From: Betaproteobacteria bacterium
GTDB lineage: Bacteria; Pseudomonadota; Gammaproteobacteria; Burkholderiales; JACQAP01
Direction of reading: 5' to 3'
DNA: 49,253 nt
Assembly: GCA_025351455.1 (NCBI GenBank)
Contig: JANXVW010000084.1
Location: 1-49,253 of the forward strand
Of the stretch, positions 10,011-18,430 are shown piece by piece. The number at the start of each line of letters is the position of its first letter. Position 1 is the first letter of the stretch. Under the pieces are notes generated by a model. That model was not told the origin of the DNA. It made no database searches and saw nothing but the letters and a program-made list of their open reading frames with translations. The translations under genes were made by a program, and so were the position numbers.

Positions 10011-10643
10011 TCAATAGATCAGATTGTTGGTGACTGCGTAGTAGGTCAATTCGGCGTTATGGCGCAAGTGCAGCTTTTGCAGGACGCGGCTGCGGTAGGT
10101 ACTCACCGTTTTTACGCTCAGGGAAAGGTCCCTGGCGATGTCGCCAACGGATTTTCCAGAGGCGATCAGGCGCATGACTTCGAATTCGCGATCGGAAAGC
10201 GTCTCGTGGACGGACTGAACCGGGTTGCGATTCCAGTCCTGGGCGATGCATTCGGCAACTTCCGGGGTGATGTACCGCCTGCCGGACGTGACCCTGCGCA
10301 CGGCCTCCAGCAACTGATCCGGCGCGCTCTCCTTGGTCAGGTAGCCTGCGCCCCCGGCGCGCAGCACGCGCAGCGCATATTGATCCACCGGATACATGCT
10401 CAGCACCAGCACGGGAAGCGCGGGGCGCGCTTTCTTGATGGCCTTGAGTACTTCGAGCCCGCTGCGGTCCGGCAGGCTGATGTCCAGCATGACGATGTCC
10501 CATTCCTGGGATGTAACCAGTTGCAGCGCTTCGGCGCCATTTGCCGCTTCTCCGACCTCGATCTGCTGGGGGGGGTCGGAGAGAATCCGGCGCAGGCCGG
10601 CGCGCGTGATGGTGTGGTCGTCGACAATCAGGGCTCTGGTCAT
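10011..10643 (-). CDS. NarL/FixJ-type response regulator
   Basis: A 210-residue transcription factor: an N-terminal receiver (residues 1-120; acidic pair in IVDDHTITR, phospho-acceptor Asp in VMLDISLPDRSG, conserved Lys in YLTKESAP) and a C-terminal LuxR-type helix-turn-helix (ETLSDREFEVMRLIASGKS, then SVKTVSTYRSRVLQKL). It starts one nucleotide after the stop codon of the HisKA_3 kinase, so the two form an obvious two-component pair. Phosphorylation is expected to drive dimerisation and DNA binding; target promoters are unknown. Confidence 0.95.
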   Translation of the reverse strand: MTRALIVDDHTITRAGLRRILSDPPQQIEVGEAANGAEALQLVTSQEWDIVMLDISLPDRSGLEVLKAIKKARPALPVLVLSMYPVDQYALRVLRAGGAGYLTKESAPDQLLEAVRRVTSGRRYITPEVAECIAQDWNRNPVQSVHETLSDREFEVMRLIASGKSVGDIARDLSLSVKTVSTYRSRVLQKLHLRHNAELTYYAVTNNLIY

Positions 10644-10644
10644 T

Positions 10645-12252
10645 TCATACCGCCTCGTGATCGTGGCGGGTGCGTTTGCGGACCTTGAAGCGCGCCGGGA
10701 ATTTCACCAGCACGCTGGTCCCGCCGCCTTCTGCCTGTTCGAATTTGACTTCGCCGCCAAAAGTCCGCGCCCGTTCACGCATGCCCTGCAGGCCGCAGGC
10801 GTTCGGCTCCATGATCTTACCCGGTGGCAGGCCGACGCCATTGTCGCTGATCTTGACCACGATGCCGCTGCGCTCGGTCCGCAAGTCCACCCGGACCCGG
10901 GTTGCCTGCGCATGGCGCGCAACATTCGTCAGCGCTTCCTGGAAAATGCGGAAGACGGCTGTTTGTGCATCATTCTCGAGGACGATGCCTGCGGGCGCCG
11001 GATCGATCTGGCAGGGGATGCTGAAATTAAGTTCGAATTCCTGTAACTGCCACTGCAACGCCGGCCACAGGCCGAGATGGTCGAGGATGCTCGGCCTGAG
11101 TTCCGTGGCGATGCGCTTTACCGTCTGGATGGCGGAATCGACCAATTCCACCGCCTCGGCAAGCTTGTCCGCGCGCGGCAGTTGCCCGTCCGTGAGAGTT
11201 TTCGCAAACCAGTGCAAGTCCATTTTGGCCGCGGTCAGCGTGGCGCCGAGTTCATCATGGATTTCCCTGGCGACGGCGGCACGCTCGGATTCGCGTGCGG
11301 ACTGCAGGTGCGCCGACAGCTTGCGCAGCTTTTCGCGCGACGCACGCAGGGCCTTCTCCACGTGCTTGCGTTCCTCGATTTCCTCGCGCAACGCCGTATT
11401 TGCGGTCAGCAGATCCTGCGTGCGGAGCCGCACGGCCTCGGCCAGCCGAATCTGGGATTGTTCCAGCACGGCGCGCGCCTCCTTCTGGTCATGGATGTCG
11501 GTGGTCGTGCCGACCCAGCGCAGGATATTGCCCTGATCGTTCCGCACGGGTATGCCGCGCGCCAGATGCCAGCGGTATTCCCCTGCAAAACTGGCGCGCA
11601 ATCGCATTTCGGTCTCGTAGAGTTCGCCGGTTTCGATGCTGTGCGACCATCGCTTCATGGTGCCGGGCAAGTCGTCGGGATGCACGAACTGCTGCCAGCT
11701 CCACCCTTCTATTTCGTGGGTTTGCAGGGATAAATAGTCGAGCGTGCGCCGATTCACGTAATCGATGTAGCCGTCGGGCCGCGCAGTCCAGGCTAGGTTG
11801 GGGGTGGTTTCGAACAATTGATGGAAGTAGTCGCGTTCGGCCCGCAGGCGCTGATGCGCCGCGTCCGCCTGCGCGCGTTGCAACTGATTGCGCTGCAGCG
11901 CCTTGCGCTCGGCGATATCACGCAGAATCACATGCGCCGCCGCGCATCCGCGATAATCGAACAACGTCGCGACGGATTCGACGTCCATTACCCGGCCGTC
12001 CGCGCGAATCATTGTCAATTCCAGGGGCGCAAGCGGTTCTCCGGCAAGCAATCTTTGCAGCCTGCCTTGCGCTATCGGGATCGAATCGGGATGGATAAAA
12101 TCGTATACGCGCCGTCCGATCAGATTTTCCGGGGACTCGAAGCCGAACAACCGGGCGGTCGCGCGGTTGGCAAAGACGAAACAGCCGTCGCACCAGACAT
12201 AGATGGCGTCCTGGGACAGCTCTACGACATCGCGGTACCAGTGCTCATTCAC
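10645..12252 (-). CDS. PAS-PAS HisKA_3 sensor histidine kinase (soluble)
   Basis: About 535 residues from the GTG at 12252, which has AGAGG just upstream. A GTG at 12288 is also in frame but lies exactly in the loop of a perfect 10-bp hairpin, which makes it a poor start. Two PAS domains (VVELSQDAIYVWCDGCFV and LFETTPNLAWTARPDGYI regions), a PAC segment, a coiled coil, then HisKA_3 with phospho-acceptor His in AVAREIHDELGATLTAAK, and a HATPase_c with DNGVGLP. No membrane segment is visible, so it is a cytoplasmic NarX/DegS-class kinase. Gap to its partner regulator is 1 nt. The upstream neighbour is a diguanylate cyclase. Confidence 0.92.
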   Translation of the reverse strand: MNEHWYRDVVELSQDAIYVWCDGCFVFANRATARLFGFESPENLIGRRVYDFIHPDSIPIAQGRLQRLLAGEPLAPLELTMIRADGRVMDVESVATLFDYRGCAAAHVILRDIAERKALQRNQLQRAQADAAHQRLRAERDYFHQLFETTPNLAWTARPDGYIDYVNRRTLDYLSLQTHEIEGWSWQQFVHPDDLPGTMKRWSHSIETGELYETEMRLRASFAGEYRWHLARGIPVRNDQGNILRWVGTTTDIHDQKEARAVLEQSQIRLAEAVRLRTQDLLTANTALREEIEERKHVEKALRASREKLRKLSAHLQSARESERAAVAREIHDELGATLTAAKMDLHWFAKTLTDGQLPRADKLAEAVELVDSAIQTVKRIATELRPSILDHLGLWPALQWQLQEFELNFSIPCQIDPAPAGIVLENDAQTAVFRIFQEALTNVARHAQATRVRVDLRTERSGIVVKISDNGVGLPPGKIMEPNACGLQGMRERARTFGGEVKFEQAEGGGTSVLVKFPARFKVRKRTRHDHEAV

Positions 12253-12275
12253 CCTTGACCTCTTTTCGACGCGTC

Positions 12276-12298
12276 CCGTTGCCGCCACGCGGCAACGG
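12276..12298 (-). promoter_or_regulatory. perfect 10-bp hairpin between the cyclase and HisKA_3 kinase genes
   Basis: CCGTTGCCGC and GCGGCAACGG form a perfect inverted repeat around a 3-nt loop. It starts 12 nt after the end of the cyclase gene. No T-run follows on the minus strand, so it is not a textbook terminator. It could be a processing site, an attenuator or a transcript-stabilising stem that lowers or sets expression of the kinase pair relative to the cyclase. Confidence 0.7.
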
Positions 12299-12309
12299 AA
12301 TCGGCGAGG

Positions 12310-13833
12310 TCAGGATTTCATCGATTCGTCATAAAAACGATAGGTATTCCTGCCTGCCTGTTTGGCATGATACATCGCCTTGTCGGCAATGCGGATCAAG
12401 GTGCTGGCATCCGTCGCATGATCGGGGAAGATGCTGATGCCCAGGCTGGGCGAGATGCGCAGCTTTTCGCCGGATATGAAGAAATCCTCGTCCAACGCAT
12501 GTAACAGCTTCTCGGCAATCGTGGTGGCATCTTCGGTATGACGCAATTCCGGCAGCACCATGACGAACTCGTCGCCTCCCAGCCGGGAGACCGTATCCAC
12601 TTCCCGCAGTGCGTTGCGGATGCGCTCCGCCACCTGCTGCAGCAGCATGTCGCCGACATGATGGCCAAGGTTGTCGTTGATTTTCTTGAAGTGGTCGAGA
12701 TCCATGAATATGACCGAGGTTTTGGAATGGTTGCGCTGCGAAATTGCCAGTGCCTGTTCCAGGCGGTCCATCAACAATATGCGGTTTGGCAGATTGGTCA
12801 GTGAATCGAAGTGCGCCATGCGCCGGATCTGCTCTTCCATGTTCCGTCGCGTCGTGATGTCGATGAAGGCGCCGACCGCGCCGTAGACCTTGCCACCGGC
12901 ATCGCGCAGCGGCGCGGCGTTGCCGATCAGGTGGCGGATGCTGCCATCGTCGAAAACGACATCCTGTTCGAAATCGCGCACTTCGATGCCGCGGAAGGTC
13001 GACATCTGCACCGGCAATTCATGCGCTTCCAGCGCGCGGCCGTTGCGGAACATGCGGAAGTGCACTGGCTTTCCATTTTCTGCGTCCGCTTCCGTGACCG
13101 CCAGATTGCTGCCCTGGGGCAGGCGCAGCAGGTCGTAGGCCATGCGGTTGCCGGTGATGGATTTGCATTCCGGATCGTTGGCGATGCATACCGCCGCCGG
13201 CACGGCATCGAGCACGATCCTCAGTTCCGCCGCGCGCTGGCGTTGTTTGCGCTCGCTCTCCATGAGCGCGCGCTCCATGCGTTTGCGCTCGGTGATGTCG
13301 CTGACGACCACGGACAGGCGCACGACCTTGTCGCCCTCGACTACCGGGGAAAAGCTCACCGCCACATCCACGAACTTGCCGTCCTTGTGTTGCCAGACCG
13401 TCTCGCGGTTCAGCGTGGCCTTGCCTTCGATCACATGGCTCATGATCTTGGCGTCTTCGTTTTTCAGGAATTCCGGAATCAGGCAGGCGCGGCTGTTGCC
13501 GACCATTTCCGCGGCACTGTAACCGAAGATGCGCTCCGCGCCCCGGTTCCAGGTCAGCAGCACGCCGTTCGAGGTTTCGCTGACAATTCCGGCGTCGGCG
13601 GATTCCACCAGGGCCGCAAGCAGTTGCGGATGGCTGAATAACTCCGGACGGCCCGCGCGCTTCGCCTGCTGCGCGGTAAAGGCGGACTCGAGCTTCGATG
13701 GCTGCTCGCTGTCGACGGATTGCAGCTGCTGGCGCACGCGCTTTTCAGCCAGCGATGCCTGCAGCGCGCGAACGACCTCGATCAACTCCGGACTGAGGTC
13801 GGAGTAATCCCTGGCGAAGTCCTTATCGGGCAC
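12310..13833 (-). CDS. PAS-PAS-GGDEF diguanylate cyclase
   Basis: The GTG at 13833 has AGGGAGG 6 nt upstream, giving 507 residues; longer readings are not supported by a ribosome site. Two PAS domains (the first with LLTWNRGAERIFGYSAAEM, the second around IVLDAVPAAVCIAND) precede a GGDEF domain (roughly 330-500). The active-site GGDEF is intact in SRLGGDEFVMVLPEL, and REVD lies five residues before it, the RXXD inhibitory I-site for product feedback. It should make c-di-GMP from two GTP under PAS-sensed control. It is the first gene of the minus-strand signalling island, which ends with an EAL phosphodiesterase, so synthesis and degradation genes bracket two kinase systems. Confidence 0.94.
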   Translation of the reverse strand: MPDKDFARDYSDLSPELIEVVRALQASLAEKRVRQQLQSVDSEQPSKLESAFTAQQAKRAGRPELFSHPQLLAALVESADAGIVSETSNGVLLTWNRGAERIFGYSAAEMVGNSRACLIPEFLKNEDAKIMSHVIEGKATLNRETVWQHKDGKFVDVAVSFSPVVEGDKVVRLSVVVSDITERKRMERALMESERKQRQRAAELRIVLDAVPAAVCIANDPECKSITGNRMAYDLLRLPQGSNLAVTEADAENGKPVHFRMFRNGRALEAHELPVQMSTFRGIEVRDFEQDVVFDDGSIRHLIGNAAPLRDAGGKVYGAVGAFIDITTRRNMEEQIRRMAHFDSLTNLPNRILLMDRLEQALAISQRNHSKTSVIFMDLDHFKKINDNLGHHVGDMLLQQVAERIRNALREVDTVSRLGGDEFVMVLPELRHTEDATTIAEKLLHALDEDFFISGEKLRISPSLGISIFPDHATDASTLIRIADKAMYHAKQAGRNTYRFYDESMKS

Positions 13834-14017
13834 GTCGGCCTCCCTGGATAGCCGGCTGCTTTGGTTTGTGGACAATTTGGGACCGTAAAGCTTGTAGGTT
13901 TTATGTCCGGAAATTGAGCCACGAATCGATGGCTGCCGCAAGCCACCGCGCCAGCCTTGGCGTTCAGGGCTGCCCGACTGGATAGGGCATTTTTTCCCGC
14001 CTACATTTTAGGCATCA

Positions 14018-14146
14018 TCATGCCGCCGGATCGTCGCGCAATACGACATGGGTATTGCGCCCAGACTGTTTTGCGTGATACGCGGCTTGGTGGGCACGCC
14101 GGGCCAGTGTTTCTCCGTCGCGACCATGGTCGGGGAAAATGTTCTC
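14018..14146 (-). pseudogene. relic of a GGDEF-domain gene (3' end only)
   Basis: Reading the minus strand from about 14146 to the TGA at 14018-14020 gives NIFPDHGRDGETLARRAH then YHAKQSGRNTHVV, the C-terminal signature of a GGDEF domain (compare IFPDHATDASTLIRIADK and YHAKQAGRNTYRF in the intact cyclase just downstream). In-frame stops lie immediately upstream and the catalytic part is missing. It is about 40 codons of a lost cyclase, divergent from the neighbour, so it is an old paralogue and not a recent copy. Confidence 0.85.
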
Positions 14147-14255
14147 GCGTCAGCAACTGGGCACGCCCTATGGCGGGTGGGTGGCGTTCCCGCCGCTTTA
14201 CCAGCGCATCGTCAAGGAACAGCCGGACCTTCCGGACTACACGGGGCGGCTGGAA
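14139..14255 (+). pseudogene. possible coding relic of unknown family
   Basis: The plus strand from 14139 reads as a protein-like segment (QLGTPYGGWVAFPPLYQ then EQPDLPDYTGRLE) before running into the protease terminator. The composition is far more protein-like than a chance frame, but there is no ribosome site, and the tail is terminator sequence. I do not recognise the family. It abuts the GGDEF relic, so this stretch looks like a junction of two gene fragments. Confidence 0.35.
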
Positions 14256-14260
14256 AAAAG

Positions 14261-14296
14261 AAAAGGGCGTGCCGCAATTCGCAGCACGCCCTTTTT
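14261..14296 (-). terminator. intrinsic terminator of the DegP-like gene
   Basis: AAAAGGGCGTGC (14261-14272) pairs with GCACGCCCTTTT (14284-14295), a 12-bp stem around an 11-nt loop. On the minus strand it is followed by TTTTCTTTTTTCC, a strong U-tract. It lies 20 nt past the protease stop codon. The plus-strand side also ends in T5, so it may work in both directions. Confidence 0.9.
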
Positions 14297-14315
14297 ACCG
14301 GAAGCGTTACCCGCC

Positions 14316-15791
14316 CTAGCCGACTTGCACCGGCACGTACATCCGGTTCGCGTCACGCTGGATCAGCAGCGCAACCGTCTTGTCGGTTTTCTTCATCAGG
14401 CTCTTCAGCTGTTCGATCGATTTCAACGGCGTATCGTTGAACGCCAGGATCACGTCCCCGGCCTGAATGCCGGCACGGGCCGCCGCGCCGGAAACGTTCT
14501 GAACCACCAGTCCGCCATCTGTCTTGAGCTGCGCGCGCTCTTCGGAGTTCAGTTCGCGCAACGTCAGTCCGAGCTTGGCGGATGTCTGCGGATCGCCCGC
14601 GCTGTTGGCCGCGACTTTTTGCGGTTCCAGCAGTTCGGCTACCTTGACGTCGATGTCGCGGCTCTTGCCTTCGCGCCATACCTGCAGGCGGGCATTGTTG
14701 CCCGGCCTGGTCGCCGCAATCGCGCCGGCCAGTTCGGAGAGCTGGTTGATCTCCTTGCCGTTGACGCCGAGCACCACGTCGCCGGACTTCAACCCGGCCT
14801 TCTCCGCGGGACTGCCCGGTTCCACGCCGCTGATCAATGCCCCCTGCGGCTTAGGCAGGCCGAATGAATTGGCCAGTGCCTGATTCACGTCCTGGATCTG
14901 CACCCCGATGCGGCCGCGCGTGACCTTGCCGTTTTTCACCAGGTCATCCTTGACCTGGACCGCGACGTCGATCGGAATCGCGAACGACAGGCCCATGAAT
15001 CCGCCCGTGCGGCTGAAGATCTGCGAATTCACGCCGACCACTTCGCCGTCCATGTTGAACAGCGGGCCGCCGGAATTGCCCGGATTGACCGCGACGTCCG
15101 TCTGGATGAAAGGCACATAATTTTCGTCCGGCAGCGCACGCGCTTTCGCACTGACGATGCCCGAGGTAATGGTGTTCTCGAAGCCGAACGGCGAACCGAT
15201 GGCCGCGACCCACTCGCCGACCTTCAGCTCGCTGGCGTGGCCGATCCTGACCACGGGAAGATTTTTGGCCTCGATCTTCAGGACCGCGATGTCGGTGCGC
15301 TTGTCCACGCCGAGCACCTTCGCTTCGAACTCGCGGCGGTCGGTCAGCTTGACCGTGATCTCGGTGGCCTCCGCCACGACGTGCGCATTGGTCAGGATGA
15401 TGCCGTCTGCGCTGATGATGAAGCCCGAGCCGAGTCCGCGCTGGATTTCAGGTTCCGCCTGGGGCCCTTGTCCCTGCGGACCCTGCTGGCCGAAGCGGCG
15501 CAGGAATTCCTGCAGCGGGTCTTCCTGGGCATTGCCCGGGCCGGGGCCCTGGGCGGCGGCCCGCGTGCTGCGCGAAACGCTGACGTTTACCACGGCAGGG
15601 CCGTTCTCCTCGACGATGCGTGTGAAGTCGGGCAGATGTTGCGATGCGGCCTTGCCGGCGGGCTGCGCGCTGGTTTGGGGAGCCGCGTTTGCCGTCGTAT
15701 GACCCGGCAGCGCGAATGCATAGTAAACGCCGAACACCGCGGGAATGACCGCGGCGACCAGCATTTTTCTTGCTGTCAATCTGGAAAACAT
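14316..15791 (-). CDS. Do-family periplasmic serine protease (DegP/MucD-like)
   Basis: A 491-residue HtrA protease. An N-terminal hydrophobic segment (about 9-28) exports it to the periplasm. The trypsin-like domain has the triad His137 (TNAHVV), Asp167 (RTDIAVLK) and Ser240 (NPGNSGGPLF). Two PDZ domains follow (IGVQIQDVNQALANSFGL region from about 297 and GLTLRELNSEERAQ from about 402). It degrades or chaperones misfolded envelope proteins. AGGAGA lies 9 nt before the ATG and a strong terminator follows. The Gln/Gly/Pro-rich insert at about 81-115 corresponds to the variable LA loop. MucD-like enzymes usually sit with rpoE/mucAB, which are absent here. Confidence 0.95.
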   Translation of the reverse strand: MFSRLTARKMLVAAVIPAVFGVYYAFALPGHTTANAAPQTSAQPAGKAASQHLPDFTRIVEENGPAVVNVSVSRSTRAAAQGPGPGNAQEDPLQEFLRRFGQQGPQGQGPQAEPEIQRGLGSGFIISADGIILTNAHVVAEATEITVKLTDRREFEAKVLGVDKRTDIAVLKIEAKNLPVVRIGHASELKVGEWVAAIGSPFGFENTITSGIVSAKARALPDENYVPFIQTDVAVNPGNSGGPLFNMDGEVVGVNSQIFSRTGGFMGLSFAIPIDVAVQVKDDLVKNGKVTRGRIGVQIQDVNQALANSFGLPKPQGALISGVEPGSPAEKAGLKSGDVVLGVNGKEINQLSELAGAIAATRPGNNARLQVWREGKSRDIDVKVAELLEPQKVAANSAGDPQTSAKLGLTLRELNSEERAQLKTDGGLVVQNVSGAAARAGIQAGDVILAFNDTPLKSIEQLKSLMKKTDKTVALLIQRDANRMYVPVQVG

Positions 15792-16182
15792 TATGTCGGT
15801 CTCCTGGAATGCAAAGCGGGCAGGTTGCCCGCGATGAATGAAGAATGCTTACCGGGATTCAGACATTGTCTCCGGCGCTGAGTTCACCGGGGTTCGCGGG
15901 CATCGGCACCTTTTTTGCCCCCTCCGCCTCCTGAATAAATCGCGCACTAACGCATCAGCGCCGTCATGGGTGTCACGGCCTGGTGGAATGCGCATCCCAA
16001 GTTCCTATCCATGGTGAAAAACCATGCGGGCACAGGACTTACGGATGCATGCCGGCAGAAGGGTAATATGCCAGGGTCCCATCCCAGGAGTTGCCTGGCC
16101 GCGGGGACGAGCGAAACGCGGGAGGCGACACCATTGCGGCCGGCGTTCCACTCTTCAGCGAAATCAGGAAGAAGGAGCAAGC
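15792..16182. other. 391-bp divergent promoter region between protease and mscL
   Basis: No gene is supported. It must carry the promoters for both divergent genes. A small stem CATGGT/ACCATG with a GAAAA loop lies at 16010-16026, in a stretch (about 15985-16045) that looks structured but that I could not match to a known RNA family. No tandem repeat was found here. Confidence 0.5.
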
Positions 16183-16602
16183 ATGAGCATAATGAGCGAG
16201 TTCAAGGAGTTCGCCGTCAAGGGCAGTGTCGTCGACCTGGCGGTGGGGGTTATCATCGGTGGTGCCTTCGGCAAGATCGTGGATTCATTCGTCAACGACC
16301 TGATCATGCCGCTGCTGGGCAAAGTCACGGGAGGGCTGGATTTCGGCAACTATTACTTTGCGTTGAATGGCCAGCCGGCCGGGTTGCCGCTGGCGGAGGC
16401 ACGCAAGGCGGGCGCCGTGTTCGCCTATGGCAATTTCATCACCGTGCTGATTTACTTCATCATCCTGGCTTTCATCATCTTCCTGATGATCAAGCAGATA
16501 AACCGGCTCAAGAAGGAATCTCCGGCTGCGCCCGCCACGCCGCCGCCCACGCCCGAAGACGTGCTGCTGCTGCGCCAGATCCGCGACAGCCTGAAGAAGT
16601 AG
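16183..16602 (+). CDS. mscL: large-conductance mechanosensitive channel MscL
   Basis: A 139-residue channel protein of normal length. The N-terminal amphipathic helix ([11 protein letters not shown]) leads into TM1 ([18 protein letters not shown]), a periplasmic loop, TM2 ([20 protein letters not shown]) and a cytoplasmic helix ending [16 protein letters not shown]. It opens under membrane tension to release osmolytes in hypo-osmotic shock. AAGGAG lies 6 nt before the ATG at 16183. It is monocistronic, diverging from the protease and converging with a hydrolase gene across a short hairpin. Confidence 0.97.
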   Translation: MSIMSEFKEFAVKGSVVDLAVGVIIGGAFGKIVDSFVNDLIMPLLGKVTGGLDFGNYYFALNGQPAGLPLAEARKAGAVFAYGNFITVLIYFIILAFIIFLMIKQINRLKKESPAAPATPPPTPEDVLLLRQIRDSLKK

Positions 16603-16611
16603 GCGGGAAAA

Positions 16612-16639
16612 CCGGCGGCCGGGCCGCCGGAATTTATTT
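16612..16639. terminator. bidirectional terminator between mscL and the hydrolase gene
   Basis: CCGGCGGC (16612-16619) and GCCGCCGG (16623-16630) form a GC stem with a 3-nt loop, followed on plus by AATTTATTT. On minus the stem is followed by TTTTCCC. The position between two convergent genes fits a shared terminator, though both T-tracts are imperfect. Confidence 0.7.
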
Positions 16640-17737
16640 CGCGGGGAAGGACTGTGTTTCGGCGAAGCCGAGTTCGCGCTTGATGGCGGTGTTGTCCACG
16701 GGCCGGATGCCCGCCTTGTCCAGCCGCCATTTGTGCATGTACTGGCCGGGTTTGAGCAATTTCACGCCCGACTTTGCCAGGTAGTCTTCGTCCGCCGCAT
16801 CGGAAAAAGGCCAGGGCATACCGGCTTCGAAAGGCTGCCATAACCCATCCCAATGGATCGGGATATGGGCTTTGGGCTTGATCACCGGCACCACAAGTTG
16901 CGCGACCGCCATGCCGCCGGTGCCGATCCAGAGATCGACGGAATCCAGCCCGGCATCGCGCATCGCCTTCTTGAGATTTTCAATCGGCGCCCCGTAGTCG
17001 ACGCTGTCGATCACGATCGGCACATGCAAGTCCACCGCGCTGGCCGAGTTCTGGTAGAACCAGCTGAAGCGGCCCTGTGGCCCGTCGACCGTGAACAAAA
17101 AGCCGCGGTTGCCGCCGCCGTTCGGAAAATCCTCCGCGACGCCGGCCTTCAGGCCGCCTGTCGCAGGGTCCTGGCGCGGGATGTCGTCGAGCTCGACCGG
17201 ATCGTGCTGCTCCCAGTTCTTGGCCGGGTCCCCGCTGTGGTTCCAGCGCACCACGCGCAGGGTCACGCCATCGGCGATTTCTATTTTCTCGAGGCCGTAA
17301 ACCGGCCTGCAGCGCTCAGCGGGCAGGTTCTCCGCCATGACTTCATAGCAGGTCGTTTGCGAACCGATGATCGGCGCACCGGTCAGCCGCGACCACGTCG
17401 CCGTATCGAAAGAGTGATCCCAGTGGCTGTGGCCGGTGAGCAGCAGATTGACCTTGTCGGGACCGCCGATGGCGTCCAGCACGCGCGACACGGCCGCAAC
17501 ATCCGGCTTCCACGGCTTGCTGGTATACGCATAGCCCCCGCCGCCGCCGTGGAACTGGCTCTCGGGAATGCGCGTGATGTAGCCGTCGGTCAGCACGCCG
17601 AACGATCCCATCTGGTAGTGGATGTTCGCGATCGACATCCAGGTGATGTCGACATGGTCGGGGCCTGCCGCTTCCGCCGGTTGCACAAGCGCCGTCGTTG
17701 CCAGTACGACTATCGCCGCTGCTAGTTTTCTTTTCAT
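16634..17737 (-). CDS. exported metallo-beta-lactamase-fold hydrolase
   Basis: The ATG at 17737 has GGGAGG 5 nt upstream; the 367-residue product starts with a signal peptide (MKRKLAAAIVVLATTALVQPAEA). Residues 103-108 read HSHWDH, the zinc-binding signature of the metallo-beta-lactamase fold (HXHXDH). Further candidate ligands are in the VPIVIDSVDYG and IPIHWDGLW segments. It is therefore probably a periplasmic metallohydrolase; the substrate (lactam, lactone, phosphoester or other) is unknown. A 37-nt inverted repeat with CACGAAG units lies in its upstream region. Confidence 0.87.
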   Translation of the reverse strand: MKRKLAAAIVVLATTALVQPAEAAGPDHVDITWMSIANIHYQMGSFGVLTDGYITRIPESQFHGGGGGYAYTSKPWKPDVAAVSRVLDAIGGPDKVNLLLTGHSHWDHSFDTATWSRLTGAPIIGSQTTCYEVMAENLPAERCRPVYGLEKIEIADGVTLRVVRWNHSGDPAKNWEQHDPVELDDIPRQDPATGGLKAGVAEDFPNGGGNRGFLFTVDGPQGRFSWFYQNSASAVDLHVPIVIDSVDYGAPIENLKKAMRDAGLDSVDLWIGTGGMAVAQLVVPVIKPKAHIPIHWDGLWQPFEAGMPWPFSDAADEDYLAKSGVKLLKPGQYMHKWRLDKAGIRPVDNTAIKRELGFAETQSFPAK

Positions 17738-17762
17738 GCGCCTCCCAAAGATCAAAGTCTGA

Positions 17763-17938
17763 CCACGAAGGCACGAAGGACACGAAGAAACACGAAGAAA
17801 ACCGAAAGCACTAATTAGTCGGGGAAGATGTGTTCTGACGCCGTGGCGACGCATCGACGCAGGTTACAGCTACCTCACTTCCTTGGTCTGGCCCTTTGCC
17901 CTTCTTCGTGTTTCTTCGTGACCTTCGTGCCTTCGTGG
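17763..17938. repeat. inverted pair of CACGAAG tandem repeats
   Basis: Left arm 17763-17799 and right arm 17902-17938 match as inverted repeats at 36 of 37 positions, with a 102-nt spacer. Each arm is itself a string of CACGAAG-type units (CCACGAAGGCACGAAGG and so on). It sits between the hydrolase gene and the NlpC/P60 gene. Confidence 0.93.
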
Positions 17939-17959
17939 TGAGATGTATGTTTTAGAGGT

Positions 17960-18430
17960 TTATACCCGCCGGGCTTCGACGAAGTGTTTTTTCCAGAACT
18001 CCGCATCGATGCTGTCGGTGCGCACCTTGCCGCCGCTCGACGGCGCGTGGATGAAGCGGCGCTTGCCGAGGTACATGCCGACATGCGAGGTTTTCTTGCC
18101 CTCCTGGTCGAAGAACAGCAGGTCGCCTTCGCGCATGCTGTGCACCGAGACCAGCATCGACATGCGCCGCTGCGACTGCGTGTCACGCGGCAGGGAAATG
18201 CCGGCGCGGCCGTAGCTGTATTTCACCAGGCCGCTGCAATCGAAACCCTGCGGCGTGTCGCCGGCGTATTTGTATGGCTTGCCGAGCATTTCCTTGGCGT
18301 AGTCGATGGCTTTGGCCGCGGTTTCGTTGCTGGCGCGCACGGTCGTCGGCTCGGGAACTTGTGGCGAACCGGAGCAGGCTGCCAGCGCTGCCACCATGCC
18401 CGGCAAGACCGCCAGCCATAGCCGCTTCAT
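17960..18430 (-). CDS. NlpC/P60 family cell-wall endopeptidase lipoprotein
   Basis: A 156-residue lipoprotein: signal peptide with lipobox LAAC (about 16-19), then the NlpC/P60 papain-like domain. Catalytic Cys is in GFDCSGLVKYSY, the first His in TSHVGMYLG and the third polar residue is His in RFIHAPSSGG. It should cleave peptidoglycan stem peptides from the membrane periplasmic face. Its ATG overlaps the M20 peptidase stop (ATGA), so the two are translationally coupled. The pairing of a peptidase and a wall hydrolase suggests peptide recycling, but that is inference. Confidence 0.95.
   Translation of the reverse strand: MKRLWLAVLPGMVAALAACSGSPQVPEPTTVRASNETAAKAIDYAKEMLGKPYKYAGDTPQGFDCSGLVKYSYGRAGISLPRDTQSQRRMSMLVSVHSMREGDLLFFDQEGKKTSHVGMYLGKRRFIHAPSSGGKVRTDSIDAEFWKKHFVEARRV

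Noticed and set aside
14021-14146. Recent duplicate of the neighbouring cyclase
   Set aside because: The protein pattern is similar but the DNA is diverged, so it is an older paralogue relic.
15985-16045. Riboswitch upstream of mscL
   Set aside because: A short stem is visible but no conserved core of any riboswitch family I know could be matched.
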